From an uncultured Chthoniobacterales bacterium (lineage in GTDB: Bacteria; Verrucomicrobiota; Verrucomicrobiia; Chthoniobacterales; UBA10450), in contig CATPAW010000168.1 in NCBI GenBank assembly GCA_955652255.1, positions 1-6,270 of the forward strand: a stretch of DNA of 6,270 bases, read 5' to 3'. The notes under the pieces are model-generated. The model worked only from the letters and a program-made list of their open reading frames with translations. It was not told where the DNA came from and did not search any database. Position 1 is the first letter of the stretch. Each line of letters opens with the position of its first letter. Below, in pieces: positions 6,051 to 6,270 of the stretch. Made by a program: the position numbers and the translations under genes.

Positions 6051-6100
6051 CTAACCAATCGCTGCAGCCAACCGCTGACCAGCGAGTAAATTTGCACGTG
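6051..6100. repeat. Dispersed repeat, NQSLQPTAD type
   Basis: The plus strand begins CTAACCAATCGCTGCAGCC and in one frame translates as SNQSLQPTADQRVN. I recognise this as the translated signature of a dispersed repeat often found fused to ends of hypothetical proteins in Verrucomicrobia and related genomes; that recognition is from memory. It supplies the TAA (6052-6054) ending an upstream open frame, and on its other side abuts the methyltransferase fragment. An 8-bp inverted repeat links AGCCAACC (6066-6073) with GGTTGGCT (5992-5999), so the element may begin further left. The edges are approximate. Confidence 0.55.
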
Positions 6101-6207
6101 CGTGCCATCCGTGCGAATCACGCGATGGCACGGAATCAGGATGCAAATCATGTTCGTGCCATTCGCCCGACCAACCGCGCGACGCGCATTTTCGTCTCCG
6201 AGGATCC
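6101..6207 (-). pseudogene. O6-methylguanine-DNA methyltransferase fragment with active site
   Basis: The minus strand encodes RILGDENARRAVGRANGTN followed by MICILIPCHRVIRTDGT. This is the signature of the MGMT/Ogt/Ada C-terminal DNA-repair domain, whose Cys in PCHR (codons at 6122-6133) accepts the alkyl group from damaged guanine. Only about 35 residues remain of a normal protein near 160. The expected DNA-binding helix is missing on the N-terminal side, where the similarity stops at the end of the neighbouring membrane-protein gene. The GYxxGxxRKxxLL tail is missing on the C-terminal side, where the dispersed repeat begins. The frame continues a little into the repeat and stops, with no family similarity. 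I regard it as a non-functional remnant. Confidence 0.7.
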
Positions 6208-6270
6208 TTAGAAGGCGAAATTAATGCCGCTGCGCACCATGCCGAAGTTGTTGTTCCGCCCGTTCACAAC
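6208..6270 (-). CDS. C-terminal end of a probable outer-membrane beta-barrel protein (partial)
   Basis: The last 20 codons of a minus-strand gene enter from the right edge and end at TAA (6208-6210). The residues alternate polar and hydrophobic, and the terminal part NNNFGMVRSGINFAF ends in Phe. An aromatic C-terminal residue after an alternating strand is the usual beta-barrel assembly signal of Gram-negative outer-membrane proteins. The most likely family is an OmpA-barrel/opacity-type surface protein, but 20 residues cannot settle it. The stop codon directly abuts the methyltransferase fragment, so no terminator separates them in the visible sequence. Confidence 0.55.
   Translation of the reverse strand, partial: VVNGRNNNFGMVRSGINFAF

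Overview
The window reads as chromosomal DNA from a Gram-negative bacterium, most likely a soil-type Verrucomicrobiota (Chthoniobacter/Udaeobacter-like). This placement is an inference from three things: moderately GC-rich genes with weak Shine-Dalgarno signals, short structured dispersed repeats of the GTAGGGGCG...CGCCCCTAC kind between genes, and a second repeat (about 6051-6100) whose plus strand translates as NQSLQPTAD, a tail I associate with Verrucomicrobia and related genomes. No 16S or other phylogenetic marker is present.

Layout, left to right. Positions 1-140 are an upstream region with no recognisable gene. Then come two purine biosynthesis genes on the plus strand: purF (141-1640, [4Fe-4S] type amidophosphoribosyltransferase, first committed step) and purM (1708-2724, AIR synthetase, fifth step). 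The 67-bp gap between them is almost filled by a nested inverted repeat, and a related element spans the purM stop codon and the space that follows. Next are two aldo/keto reductases (2815-3717 and 3714-4706) joined by an ATGA overlap, each with an intact Asp-Tyr-Lys-His tetrad. A MaoC/hot-dog dehydratase (4703-5152, minus strand) converges on the second reductase, and their stop codons share one CTAG palindrome.

From about 5290 onward the window changes character. It holds the 5' half of a tRNA-Val(TAC) gene that stops after the anticodon arm, a short terminase-like fragment on the minus strand (5626-5706), a 13-bp tandem duplication, the NQSLQPTAD-type repeat, and an O6-methylguanine-DNA methyltransferase scrap (6101-6207, minus). 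The scrap keeps the active-site PCHR but is cut off at both ends. Last is the C-terminus of a probable outer-membrane beta-barrel protein that runs off the right edge (6208-6270, minus). I read this segment as a decayed integration and rearrangement zone beside a housekeeping block.

The pur genes act in one pathway, and the two reductases are probably co-translated. Nothing in the sequence ties the reductases or the dehydratase functionally to purine synthesis. I found no CRISPR array, complete insertion sequence or complete novel defence system. The most notable non-genic signals are the two structurally homologous nested repeats, whose stems differ by compensatory base changes, and the half tRNA next to phage-like debris.
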